This document shows, one piece after another, positions 13,731-22,965 of a DNA stretch of 64,000 nucleotides. The notes beneath the pieces were generated by a model, which saw nothing but the letters and a program-made list of their open reading frames with translations, did not search any database and was not told where the DNA came from. The position numbers and the translations under genes are program-made. This DNA is from Echinometra lucunter (lineage: Eukaryota; Echinodermata; Echinoidea; Camarodonta; Echinometridae). The stretch's first letter is position 1; each line of letters begins with the position of its first letter. Location of the stretch: NCBI GenBank assembly GCA_029962745.1, contig CM057151.1:2173298-2237297 (forward strand), read 5' to 3'.

Positions 13731-14068
13731 GGTCAAACTCTGTCCTCCACTTGAGGTCGGGCCGCGTCCTTACAAAGGACAGCATACTAGTAGTATAACT
13801 CCATATAAAAGCGAAGGACAATCGCAGAAGGGATGATTGGCTTGTTGGGTTTGTCTCCGAAATGATGTAGAAACGCAAATGACTCTGTACCGCATGTGGT
13901 TATCGATAATAAACCTACTTATAGCCGGAAACTCTTGTCGCTTTCCATAATTCGTATTTCGTGGCAGCAGTTAAAGTGTGAAGGAGACGAACGCTGTGAG
14001 GGCTGAGTGCCGAGTGTCAAACTAACTCTAATTCCTTGCAACAACCAACCCCAACGAATTTCGTTACA
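13731..14068 (+). repeat. 5' LTR remnant (right part) of the old Ty3-like element
   Basis: It contains a TATAAAA box (13804-13810) and an AATAAA signal (13908-13913) about 100 bases apart, as expected for U3/R, and ends TTTCGTTACA. A possible primer binding site, CTGGTGGCCTAGCGGTGGG, follows immediately at 14069. The left part is missing: satellite DNA abuts it directly at 13730/13731. Comparison with 26303-26616 suggests an original LTR of about 600 bases. Confidence 0.72.
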
Positions 14069-14112
14069 CTGGTGGCCTAGCGGTGGGATTTGGACTGAAA
14101 CACGTCATCGGA

Positions 14113-14656
14113 ATGGCGATAAGACGAAGAAAAGCGGGTCTAGAATAAGAGATCAGGGAGCTAAAGAGAGAACTAGATGAAGCAAAACTTCATACGAATA
14201 ATCTGAGCGAGGAAGATGTTCAAGATCATTCCAAGGAGGAGGTCCAAACTAGCGGGTCAACCCAACAAAGGGCGGCTATCCAGCTCAGTGCCCCATCAGG
14301 AACAATTTGATGGAACACGTCCATGGGAAAGTTTTATTTTTTCCTTCCGGAGCATTGCCGAAGCGTGTGGATGGAACGAGAACGAAAAAAGATTCCGAAT
14401 GCCGGCTTGCCTGCGAGGAGACGCAGCCGACTTTGCCTTCCAACAACTCTCCTCCGAAATAACCGCCGATTTTGGTAAACTTGTATCAGCGTTAAAAGAG
14501 CGATTCGAAAATAGGAACACGCCGGCCTCCTTTGTCTCTCAGTTAAAGGCAAAGCGTCTTGGACCAAAGGAAACCATCGCCGATTACGCCGCCGACGTCA
14601 AAAGGTTAACCACCATTGGCTACCCTAGTGCGGATGGGAAAGAGTTCCATATGTAA
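14113..14656 (+). pseudogene. Gag fragment of the old Ty3-like element
   Basis: The clearest frame (14216-14656, 146 codons) contains a capsid-like segment from about residue 30, with FDGTRPWESFIFSFRSIAEA and later LKERFENRN and DYAADVKRL, typical of retrotransposon Gag N-terminal halves (LTR-element capsid binding the genomic RNA). A likely start at 14113 lies in another frame and meets a stop after about ten codons, so at least one frameshift and one nonsense change are present. The frame ends where a C-run begins at 14657; no zinc knuckle or protease follows. Confidence 0.75.
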
Positions 14657-15354
14657 CCCCCCCCCCCCCCCGCTAAAATTGCGTTATAAAAGCTCTAGGT
14701 TAACATTCTAAAAGAGGGCGATTTTTTGATGGGGGTTGAGTAAAAAATGGGGCCTGGCAATTTTTAGGGGGCATACTAAAAGAAAAGAAAATTGGAAAAA
14801 AAAAATACATAATAATTAATAAAAACGACAACAAAATTTCGTGTCTCTCTTCTTCTCTCTCCTCTCCTTCTACTCCCCCCCTCTCTCTCTCTCTCTATCC
14901 CTATCCCTCCTTCCATATCCTCCATTTCATCTCACTCGATGACTTATCCCTGTGCTTGAGAACCTGTGACAAATATAAACTATGAAAAAGGAAGGAAGAA
15001 TGATATTTTGCACAATCAAACCCGGGAGACTAACCCAATACCATGCAGACTGTAGGGGCTGACGCGCTGTAACATATAGTTGACGGTGAAGCGGACTTAA
15101 AGATATTTATACGTAGCTTAGACTGTATTATGCTTATCACTAGATGGCCCTATTTACAGACTTTCTTCCGAGCTTTCTGACTTTCTTTAATTTCCATAAT
15201 AGCTGTAGCCTCGGCCAATTAACTTTCAGCTCGCCACAGCACGTTGCAGATCCTGGCCCACTCGGACTTCTTAAAGTTTAGCCATTTATAGATTGGAGTG
15301 TTCCTCCAGGCAGCAGCTGAATTATGTGACTAAAATCCTTAAACCCTAGAGGTT

Positions 15355-15530
15355 AGGGTCTAGGTCTCCGGGGTCCGGGTTACCCTAGGACTCCGGGGTC
15401 CGCGTAACCCTAGGACTCCGGGTCCGCATTACCCTAGGACACCGGGTCCTGATTACCCTAGGACTCCGGGTCCGCATTACCCTAGGACTCCGGGGTCCTT
15501 GTAACCCTAGGACTCCGGGATCAATGTTAC
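15355..15530. repeat. minisatellite, 24-25-base units containing ACCCTAGGACTCCGGG
   Basis: About seven imperfect units of the pattern ACCCTAGGACTCCGGGTCC with variable spacers run directly into the telomere-like tract. Each unit carries an ACCCTA core, so the minisatellite may have grown from degenerate telomere repeat. Confidence 0.85.
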
Positions 15531-15655
15531 CCTAACCCTAACCCTAACCATAACCCTGACCCTGACCCTGACCCTGACCCTAACCCTAACCCTGACCCTA
15601 ACCCTAACTCTAACCCTAAACCCTAACCCTAAACCCTAAACCCTAAACCCTAAAG
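15531..15655. repeat. interstitial telomere-like (CCCTAA)n tract
   Basis: Runs of CCCTAA with CCCTGA, CCATAA and CCCTAAA variants cover about 125 bases. TTAGGG is the telomere repeat of most animals. Its position inside a broken retroelement, far from any chromosome end visible here, makes it an interstitial telomeric sequence. Confidence 0.9.
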
Positions 15656-16301
15656 CCCCCTAAATTTAATCGTATTAAATCTTTACCGTAACCTCTTATG
15701 TGAACTATTCTTGATGTTGACTTGCATTTCTGTCACAGCCGATTCGCCCTCAGGTGAAGAACTTTTAATTGTGACGAGTTAACTAGTGGCGAGTTAGCTT
15801 TAGGAATTTGCTGCCACGAGGCTTGAGCTGAGACACGTGCAGCGCAAACTCTACATCACACACACAGCTCGTGCTTGGTCACTTCGCAGGGTGTTCATCT
15901 TTTTCTTGGGACTGTACAATTCGCTAACAATTAGTAACATCAAAATTCATCCTTTTTTATCATGAAAACAGTTGCACCAGGTACTAAATCTGGGAGGAAA
16001 GGACGTGGTAAACCACACGTGCCTAATTTTTTTCGTTTATCGCTTCAACTTCAGGACGAATAATCGGCTGTAAAGTACGCACAACAACTAGGATTAATCG
16101 CTAGCACCTGCAAGTGTCAGCTGAATAACATCTACAGGGTATGTGTAACTAGTTTTATTTCCAAAATATGTAATTGTTTTAACCCAAAATGTATGTAAAA
16201 ATGTATCGTAATTGATTGTTATTGTTATAAATGGTCTCTAAAGTCATCATACATGTATTCATGAACTTAGACTAGACCTAAATGATCATTAATGAAATTA
16301 C

Positions 16302-16841
16302 TTGTCTTATCCTTTTTCACATGTTCAGGTTCAGCGAGAAAGAAGAGGAAAAACTGAGGGACGTTTCCAGCGTAAGGAGAAGAAATGCAATTCGAAGAAA
16401 AATCAAGTGCATATTCGTAAGGGAACGTGGTTCAACCAGAGTAACATCAGTATTCGTCGAAGTCTCCCTCTGGTTTATTGTTTAATTCATAAACTCCCAT
16501 ACAGCACAGCTGTGCATGAGACATCAATCTCATCCGCAGAAAGTCAGGATAGTGAAAGTACCACAGAAAGTGAAGCAGATGTAGGCACTGCCACTCTTGC
16601 CACAACTTCTGGATCTCCTTGTAGTCCTTCTACTTCAACTTCAACTTCTACATCTTCACGATCTGTTTCATCGACTTCTAGTTCTAAATTAAATAAAGTG
16701 ACAACTAAGGATGCTTACCCACTCCCTCGCATAGAGGACTGCCTTGACTGCATTGGAGGTGCTAAAGTTTTCAGCACTTTAGACCTGCAATCAGGCCACT
16801 GGCAAATAGAAATAAAGGGAGAGGACCAGCAAAACGGCCTT
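16302..16841 (+). pseudogene. chimeric frame: transposase-like segment, Ser/Thr linker, start of reverse transcriptase
   Basis: A 180-codon frame. Residues about 20-68 include CNSKKNQVHIRKGTWFN followed by a hydrophobic IRRSLPLVYCLIHKLP; this recalls the zinc-ribbon/early catalytic region of IS1595/Merlin-type transposases (IRKGTWF followed by a leucine-rich helix), but that is recognition by eye only. Residues about 70-130 are Ser/Thr-rich. Residues about 131-176 are clearly Ty3 reverse transcriptase: KDAYPLPRIEDCLD and FSTLDLQSGHWQIEI. An acceptor-like site (TGTTCAG at 16322) and a donor-like GTATGTG near 16139 hint at an upstream exon at about 15960-16138, but that stretch contains a stop. 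The frame ends at a stop just after the RT start. Confidence 0.5.
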
Positions 16842-17279
16842 TAGCACAAGAAGCGGACATTACGAGTACATCACGATGCCCTTTGGGTTATGTAATGCCC
16901 CGAGCACGTTCGAGCGAGCTATGAACTCATAATGAAAGGATTGCAGTGGAAGACACTAATCCTTTATCTTGACGACATCATTGTTCTCGGCTCCACTTTC
17001 GACGAGCATCTGGAGAGGCTAGACGAGGTACTTAATCGTCTTGGTCAAGCAGGACTCAAGTTGAAACCCAGCAAGTGCAACTTAATGAAATCTTTTATAG
17101 GTCTGTGCTCATACTACCGGAGATTCATTCGTGGATTCTCATCTATCGCTTCGCCTTTGACTAGTCTCATGGGAAAGTCTCGGGCATTTGAATGGGACAG
17201 CAAATGTGATTCTGCCTTCAATGAGCTTCAATGGCATATCAAAATGACGAGGGGGGGGGGGGTTCATCCTAGATACTAA
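16842..17279 (+). pseudogene. reverse transcriptase core, frameshifted
   Basis: Positions 16850-16930 encode [20 protein letters not shown] and 16932-17279 encode the catalytic ILYLDDIIVLG (the YLDD box of Ty3 RT) followed by HLERLDEVLNRLGQAGLKLK. The two are in different frames. After KPSKC an internal deletion removes the thumb/connection start, since the frame jumps to FIGLCSYYRRFIRGF. The frame then ends after a G homopolymer (17252-17261). The enzyme copied element RNA into DNA; this copy cannot be active. Confidence 0.88.
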
Positions 17280-18021
17280 CGCGTCAGCCACGGGTGTCGG
17301 TGCCGTTCTTTCTCAGCTGCAGAGGGATGAATCAACTCAACGTCATGTGGAGAGATCAATTGCATTCGCCAGTCGATCTCTTACCAGGACGCAACGTCAG
17401 TATTGCACTACACGCCGCGAATTGCTAGCAGCAGTTTCATTTGTTTGTCACTTTCGTCATTTTCTGCTTGGCAGGAAATTCCTGATCCGGACCGATCACT
17501 CATCTCTTAGGTGGATCATGTCATTCCGTGAGCCGCCAGACCAAATGGCTAGATGGATCGAGATACTATCTCAGTTCGACTTCGAAATCGAGCATCGAGA
17601 AGGGAGAAAGCACGGCAATGCCGATGCGTTATCTCGAGTTCCGTGTGATCCCAATACATGTGATTGTTATGACAAATCATCAATTCTTGAACAGCTACCG
17701 TGTGGGGGATGCAGGACCTGCGAGAGGCGACATTGTGATTGGTCCGACTTCTTCGAGGAGGACGACGTCATCCCACTTTCTGCGCGGAATGTCCGGCCAG
17801 TACCGAAGTCGCCCCGGCTCGCCCAAAGTGATGTAAGCTGTCAGGCAACATCAGCCAGTCGACATCATGGATGGTGGGTTGGGTTGACGAGGGTATTAGC
17901 TATCATAACTGTATTCGTCGTCGCCTTCATCCTGAGTTTGATTAGCGGTAGTCAGGTGTTGATTGCTATGTGCAATTACCGTGGCGTGCATTCTTGGAAT
18001 TTGCGTAGTACTTTGGCATGA
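17280..18021 (+). pseudogene. RNase H domain of the old element, with a hydrophobic tail
   Basis: The domain opens with NASATGVGAVLSQLQ, has FASRSLTRTQRQYCTTRREL and closes with the HGNADALSRVP box typical of Ty3 RNase H (removal of RNA from RNA:DNA hybrid). Downstream come two cysteine clusters (CDPNTCDC and CGGCRTCERRHC) and then VLAIITVFVVAFILSLISG (about 17900-17950), which looks like a membrane-spanning helix. This tail is not part of standard RNase H or integrase. The frame ends at 18021; a second hydrophobic run continues in the overlapping frame. Confidence 0.87.
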
Positions 18022-18930
18022 TGTAGTACGTGGAGGATATATTAGAGATGGTGCAGCCTCGTCATTTGGAATCGGAGAGGGATTATGGTCTTACCCTAGT
18101 AGATTAGTTAGAGTAAATCATACATCGACGTCGAGGAGAAAGGAACCACCTGATAGGCAAGGAGTTAAACATGACGCTGTAGGGGGAAGTGACCCTCGTC
18201 TGCAAGGAGTTCTTATAGGAAGTTTCAGTCGCGAGGAATTGATCACTATGCAAAAGAATGACCCCGACCTCGCCATCGTGCGCGACTGGATCGCTACGTC
18301 ACCCGACAAGCCGGCACGCCGTCTTATACATGACAAGAGCCTTATCGTTCGAAACTTGTGGTTGTCTTGGCAACAGCTTCATATGATTGTTGGATTATTG
18401 TACAAGCGTCATGACACCAATTCAAAACTCACAACAAGATTGCAACTTGTTGTACCTGAGGAACTAAAAGACCTCGTGATCGAAGCCACTCACTCCTCAA
18501 TTTATGCTGGACACTTGGGGATAAAGAAAACATTAAGTCGAATATCGCGCAGGGTAGAACATTTGAATCTACCTTATTTCGGGATGCTTGCAAAATACTG
18601 GGAATCACCAAAACTAGAACGACCCCATACCACCTCTCCTCAAATGGAATGATCGAGAGATTTAATATGACCCTTGTGAATATGGTGTCATCCTTTGTGG
18701 ACAAAAATCAAAAGGACTGGGACAAGAATCTGCCCCTTTTGACGGCGGGATACATGAGCACTATGCATGAAGCCATAGGATTTTCGCCCAATTTCTTAAT
18801 GCTAGGTCGGGATGTACGGACACCGTTGGAGTTCGCACTCGACATCGACCCTGTGGATGAGGAACCTACAGATATTGGAGAATATGCTAGTCGAATGGCT
18901 AACACCATGAATCAATCTGGCTCGCGATAA
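17963..18930 (+). pseudogene. integrase zinc-binding domain and part of core, deleted and frameshifted
   Basis: The first frame (17963-18652) starts with a hydrophobic AITVACILGICVVLWH, then a linker with SREELITMQKNDPDLAIVRDW, and the integrase HHCC region, LVVPEELKDLVIEATHSS and GHLGIKKTLSRI. It then skips most of the catalytic core; the CC pair and first aspartates are absent. The second frame (18649-18930) resumes with IERFNMTLVNMVSSFV and NLPLLTAGYMSTMHEAIGFS, the end of the core that includes the DDE glutamate helix region. The sequence stops at the target site of the inserted LTR element (18931). Confidence 0.85.
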
Positions 18931-18935
18931 CATAG
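18931..18935. repeat. target site duplication CATAG, left copy
   Basis: CATAG directly precedes the 5' LTR and is repeated at 22507-22511 directly after the 3' LTR. It fixes the ends of the inserted element, and deleting one copy restores continuity of the interrupted integrase region. Confidence 0.9.
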
Positions 18936-19275
18936 TATTGTGTCCTGATCATTTCATCATCTCATCTCATTTCAGTCCACATCATCATCATCATCCTTTT
19001 CCCACACCCTGCCTTGTTCCCACACTCTCCATGTTTGTTTTGTCTGTTTTCAGTCTGATACACTAATCTCCTCCCCTGCTCCTCCCCTGCTGCATCAACA
19101 TCTACTAATCCACTCTGGCGGCGAACACCAGACATGTTATGTAACTGGTAGTCTGGAATATCACTGTACCTGTATATATATGAGTTGTTGTGATGGAATA
19201 AATTTACTTGCAGTTTGATACTACATCGATGCAGTCATGAGTCTTGTTCTTTGTCAGTGACAACAGAACACAAAA
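18936..19275 (+). repeat. 5' LTR of the young element
   Basis: It begins TATTGTGTCC and ends GAACACAAAA; the CATAG duplication places the ends here, so they form an imperfect inverted TNTTGTGT/ACACAAAA rather than the canonical TG/CA. A TATATATA box lies at about 19172-19180 and AATAAA at 19197-19202, closely spaced near the end. Confidence 0.9.
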
Positions 19276-19337
19276 TTGGCGACGAGGATAATACTCATTT
19301 TTCTCCTAAGGAAAGGGAATAGAATCGAGTAGCAACC

Positions 19338-21155
19338 ATGGCTCAGAGAATGGATGTACCGCGGCCTCCACCTTTTGACATGAGCTCATCCAGGGCAACC
19401 ACTGCCTGGACAAAATGGATGAGGAGATTTACGTACTACATAGATGCTGCTGGTATCAATTCTCCAGAGCAGAAGAAAGCCCTCCTTCTTCATATAGCTG
19501 GACCAGACGTCCAAGACCTCTTTGAAACTCTAGAGGTGCCTGCACCATCGGAAAGTGAGACTGTGTATAGTAAAGCAGCAGCAGCACTGAAGACCTACTT
19601 TGATCCAACTCCCAACATTGCCTTCGAACGACATCAGTTTCGACAGGCAGCCCAACGGATGGGGGAGTCGGTTGACGACTTTTGCACTCGTCTTAAATCT
19701 CTAGCATCATCGTGTGCATTCTCAGGGGACATGAACGATCATGTGAGGGACCAGTTCATTGATAAATGCTTGTCATCTTCACTCCGTCGTCGTTTACTTC
19801 GGGAAAGTAGCCTCACTCTTACATCGCTCCTTGACATAGCCCGAGCCAGCGAGGCTGCAGACAATCAGGCGTCTGTTATGGAAGGACGACACACCGAAAC
19901 ACACACCGCTAACTTCGCAGAGCAGCAGCATCGTGGTCGAACTCGAGATCGGCCTCGCCCTATGCCATCTCGGTACCAGGGGGTGAATGGAGAACAGGAC
20001 ATTGATATATGTAGCAACTGCGGCCATACAGGGCATAAAGCAAGGGCTGATTCGTGCCCAGCGAGGGGAAGGACATGCAATAATTGCAAAAGAATTGGCC
20101 ATTTTGCACGCAAATGTCGCAGCTCGAAAGTTCAACAACCACGCCCCACCCCTCTCCGTAGTGTCAACGAAGACGTGGCCTACTCGTCTTCTTCGGAGGA
20201 CGAATGTACGTTTCATATCACCGCTTCTCGCCTGACGAAAACACCAGTGGAGATTAATGGACACTCCACACCAGTGATCATCGACTCCGGGGCTTCAACA
20301 AACATTATTGACAGTAAGACACTCGAATGGATGAGAGGCCGTGGTCACGATAAACGACCACGGTTGGCCCCTACTCATGTTCGCCTCTTCACCTACAACT
20401 CAAAGACGCCCCTGCCAGTTCGAGGTGAATTCGAAGGAAAGATAAAGTCAACGCAGACGGGCGCATCTGTAGACTCGAGGATCATCGTCGTCGACGGGGA
20501 AGGTGGCTGCCTCCTCAGCAGGAAAACTGCGCTCGATCTTGGGCTTCTCGTGCTTCCTACCATGCCCGTGAATGCTGTTAAGAAGGGGAACTCTTCTCCA
20601 GCCGGCATCGACGCCGCAGCTGAATCGGTAGTCAATGAGTGTCGAGCGTGTCAGCCTGAAGCTCCGTGCCCTCCACCAGAGCTGATTTCTCCGCCTCCTG
20701 TGCCAGCTATGACCACTACGCCTCCTACGGACAACTTCGCAGCAGCTTCGAAGATCAACACGAAATACAGAGTGAAAAAGAAATTGCAAGCAGATGTGAA
20801 AGCTCGGAGTACCCCGAATGTGATTTCTAAGGGAGACATGGTGGTTGCCATGCGTCCTCATTCTCAAAAGCTCGACATGAGATATTACCCTGCCCCTTGG
20901 GTGGTGGTGGAAAGAAAAGGTTTGAGTGTGAAAATCCAACGAAAGGGGAAGGAAACCATGCGACACTTGTCGCAAGTCAAAAAGTGGAATGGAAATGGAA
21001 ATGTGCACAACGATATCGACTTCGAAAATGAAGACGCCCAACGAAACATGAACGACGAACGGCAAACACATGTCGACGATAGCGATAACCGACAGCGCCG
21101 TTCTGGGCGAGCATCGCGACTGCCACAGAGACTAACCGATTATCCTGGTGGATAG
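19338..21155 (+). CDS. Gag-protease-integrase-tail polyprotein of the young LTR element
   Basis: One uninterrupted frame of 605 codons with a good start context (ACCATGG). Residues 1 to about 200 are Gag capsid (TAWTKWMRRFTYYIDAAG; later FERHQFRQAAQRMGESVDDF). Two zinc knuckles begin at Cys225 (CSNCGHTGHKARADSC, an irregular spacing) and about Cys247 (CNNCKRIGHFARKC). An aspartic protease follows with IIDSGAST (catalytic Asp316). At residues 435-438 CRAC followed by Q matches the C-x2-C-Q end of the integrase zinc domain, and from about residue 470 to 550 there is an integrase C-terminal-like segment (GDMVVAMRPHSQ and APWVVVERKG). RT, RNase H and the integrase core are missing without breaking the frame. 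The product could still form particles and process itself. Whether it does is unknown. Confidence 0.92.
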   Translation: MAQRMDVPRPPPFDMSSSRATTAWTKWMRRFTYYIDAAGINSPEQKKALLLHIAGPDVQDLFETLEVPAPSESETVYSKAAAALKTYFDPTPNIAFERHQFRQAAQRMGESVDDFCTRLKSLASSCAFSGDMNDHVRDQFIDKCLSSSLRRRLLRESSLTLTSLLDIARASEAADNQASVMEGRHTETHTANFAEQQHRGRTRDRPRPMPSRYQGVNGEQDIDICSNCGHTGHKARADSCPARGRTCNNCKRIGHFARKCRSSKVQQPRPTPLRSVNEDVAYSSSSEDECTFHITASRLTKTPVEINGHSTPVIIDSGASTNIIDSKTLEWMRGRGHDKRPRLAPTHVRLFTYNSKTPLPVRGEFEGKIKSTQTGASVDSRIIVVDGEGGCLLSRKTALDLGLLVLPTMPVNAVKKGNSSPAGIDAAAESVVNECRACQPEAPCPPPELISPPPVPAMTTTPPTDNFAAASKINTKYRVKKKLQADVKARSTPNVISKGDMVVAMRPHSQKLDMRYYPAPWVVVERKGLSVKIQRKGKETMRHLSQVKKWNGNGNVHNDIDFENEDAQRNMNDERQTHVDDSDNRQRRSGRASRLPQRLTDYPGG

Positions 21156-22151
21156 TTAGCTTGAAAGGAACATTAATGTGATATGGGACTATAAACTCAG
21201 GACAATAATCATGAACGCTTAAAAAAATGTATACTCCAGTGAACTCAGTGAACAAAAAATCAGAAAAGACTGAACTTTCACATGAGATATTTTCATGCTA
21301 TGCTGTGTTTATTATGCTATGTTTTGACATTATTTTGCATCTTATCTAAGTTCGCAAATTTCCAGTGTATTCTATTCTCTATTCTTTATCTACTTCTGTT
21401 CAATGTCTTGATTGATGTTACAGTTTTGAAACTACTCTAACTCAAGAGCATTAGATTATAGTTATTATGTATTATGTATCTTTGTCTTTATGACTAGGTC
21501 CCAATACTGCTCTGATTAAGTCAAAATATCCTTCTGTTGGTCTTTGATAAATTCATATGTTGTTGACGAATTCTATGTTAAAGTTTACGAATGCAACTCA
21601 CTTTTGAACCATACATTTTCCACAGACTTCTTGTTTGTTTTTAGTTTAATATTTTATATATTCCTTTGATGTTACCTACACCACGTTTATTGATAGATAG
21701 AAATCAAGTGAATATAACTCATTAATCTATTACAGATATTGCTAAATGTATTTTAACTATACACTTCTAATTCTGCTTCTACAAGCAAGCCTCTGTCGTT
21801 ACTTATTACATGTATCTGCTTTGTTGTGAAAGGATTTCATCTTGTTTTAGATCGTCACTATACCCAAACATTCTAAGAAGTCATAATTGATTGGTTTTTA
21901 GATGTAAGCAGTGTATATTGACACACTTTACCTAGAGGCTAGATAGAAAATGTTTGCATATCTCTTGCATCATATTTTTATGCTTATATTGAGAGTTGAT
22001 TCATCGTGATCTTATTTTATGTCAAAATTCTTAAGTTGTTCAAACAGTTTCATATGACAAATATTCTGTTGTGGGATTAGTAGTGGTTCATTCATGTGAA
22101 GAGCAACCATAACATTTTAATACATGTTCATTGTAGAGGTACTTTTTATCT
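21156..22151. other. noncoding AT-rich 3' internal region of the young element
   Basis: About 1 kb between the stop codon and the purine tract has no frame of note and is clearly more AT-rich than the coding part. Nothing else recognised. Confidence 0.7.
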
Positions 22152-22166
22152 AAAGAAGGAAAGGGA
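22152..22166 (+). promoter_or_regulatory. polypurine tract of the young element
   Basis: AAAGAAGGAAAGGGA lies immediately before the 3' LTR. In LTR elements such a tract primes plus-strand DNA synthesis. Confidence 0.82.
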
Positions 22167-22506
22167 TATTGTGTCCTGATCATTTCATCATCTCATCTCA
22201 TTTCAGTCCACATCATCATCATCATCCTTTTCCCACACCCTGCCTTGTTCCCACACTCTCTATGTTTGTTTTGTCTGTTTTCAGTCTGATACACTAATCT
22301 CCTCCCCTGCTCCTCCCCTGCTGCATCAACATCTACTAATCCACTCTGGCGGCGAACACCAGACATGTTATGTAACTGGTAGTCTGGAATATCACTGTAC
22401 CTGTATATATATGAGTTGTTGTGATGGAATAAATTTACTTGCAGTTTGATACTACATCGATGCAGTCATGAGTCTTGTTCTTTGTCAGTGACAACAGAAC
22501 ACAAAA
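22167..22506 (+). repeat. 3' LTR of the young element
   Basis: 340 bases, the same length as the 5' LTR; the one difference I noticed is CTCTATG here against CTCCATG in the 5' copy. The CATAG duplication follows at 22507-22511. Confidence 0.9.
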
Positions 22507-22924
22507 CATAGGGAGCAGTACGTTGAGGCAAAAACGCAATTATGACTTACGAGTATCTGTCAATAACTATGAAGTTGGTGACATAGTCTACCGTCTAGAC
22601 TCGGCCGAGCAAAAGGGCCTGTCTCCTAAACTAAAGAGTGCGCGATGGATTGGCCCATGCGTAATCACTAAGAAACTGAGCGAGCTGATCTTTGAAATTC
22701 GTAGCGACCCTAGGGGGAAGGCAACAGTTCTTCATCACGATAGGCTGAAACCCTTTCTTTCGGTGAACGTACCAGCTTGGGCAAGGGATTTATCTCAACA
22801 TGTACGTGATGTGTTCGCTACCCGGAACAAACGACAAGCTGGAAGGCAGACTAGCCCCAAAGACGGCATAGAACTACGAAGGAGCGACCGAAGGCCAAGA
22901 CGGCCTGACCGGCTTAACTTGTAA
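22507..22924 (+). pseudogene. integrase C-terminal domain of the old element
   Basis: Downstream of the inserted element the old integrase resumes with QKRNYDLRVSVNNYEVGDIV, then GLSPKLKSARWIGPCVITKK and VLHHDRLKPF, the GPY/F-type C-terminal domain of Ty3 integrases, and ends with a basic RRSDRRPRRPDRLNL tail and TAA... stop (22922-22924). The initial ATG at 22475 falls inside the 3' LTR and is an accident of the insertion. Confidence 0.88.
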
Positions 22925-22965
22925 ATATTAATCAGCATACATTTTGGAGACCTCCATTTTATGAC

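Larger units (their letters stand above)
14657..16680. mobile_element. foreign insert within the Gag-Pol region
   Basis: About 2 kb unrelated to Ty3 coding sequence separates the Gag fragment from reverse transcriptase. It begins with a C homopolymer, then CT-rich runs (about 14838-14898), a 24-25-base minisatellite, telomere-like repeats and a region that may derive from a transposase (16302-16680). I see no clean inverted repeats or target duplication, so its extent is defined only by the loss and regain of retroelement similarity. Confidence 0.5.
18936..22506 (+). mobile_element. young non-autonomous Ty3-like LTR element, Gag-protease with truncated integrase, no RT
   Basis: Full length 3571 bases, with 340-base LTRs (18936-19275 and 22167-22506) that I find to be the same except for one base, and perfect CATAG duplications. 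It has a primer-binding region right after the 5' LTR (from 19276, TTGGCGACGAGGAT), one long frame (19338-21155), about 1 kb of AT-rich noncoding sequence and a purine tract before the 3' LTR. Reverse transcriptase, RNase H and the integrase catalytic core are absent. LTR identity means insertion is recent relative to the host element it splits. Mobility would require enzymes from an autonomous relative. Confidence 0.93.

Noticed and set aside
19794..21071. Several minus-strand frames of 80-207 codons opposite the young element's Gag-protease frame
   Set aside because: Antisense shadows of a GC-richer coding region; no recognisable domain.
22475..22506. Start codon of the 149-codon frame as a real gene start
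   Set aside because: It lies inside the 3' LTR of the inserted element; the true reading continues from the interrupted integrase upstream.
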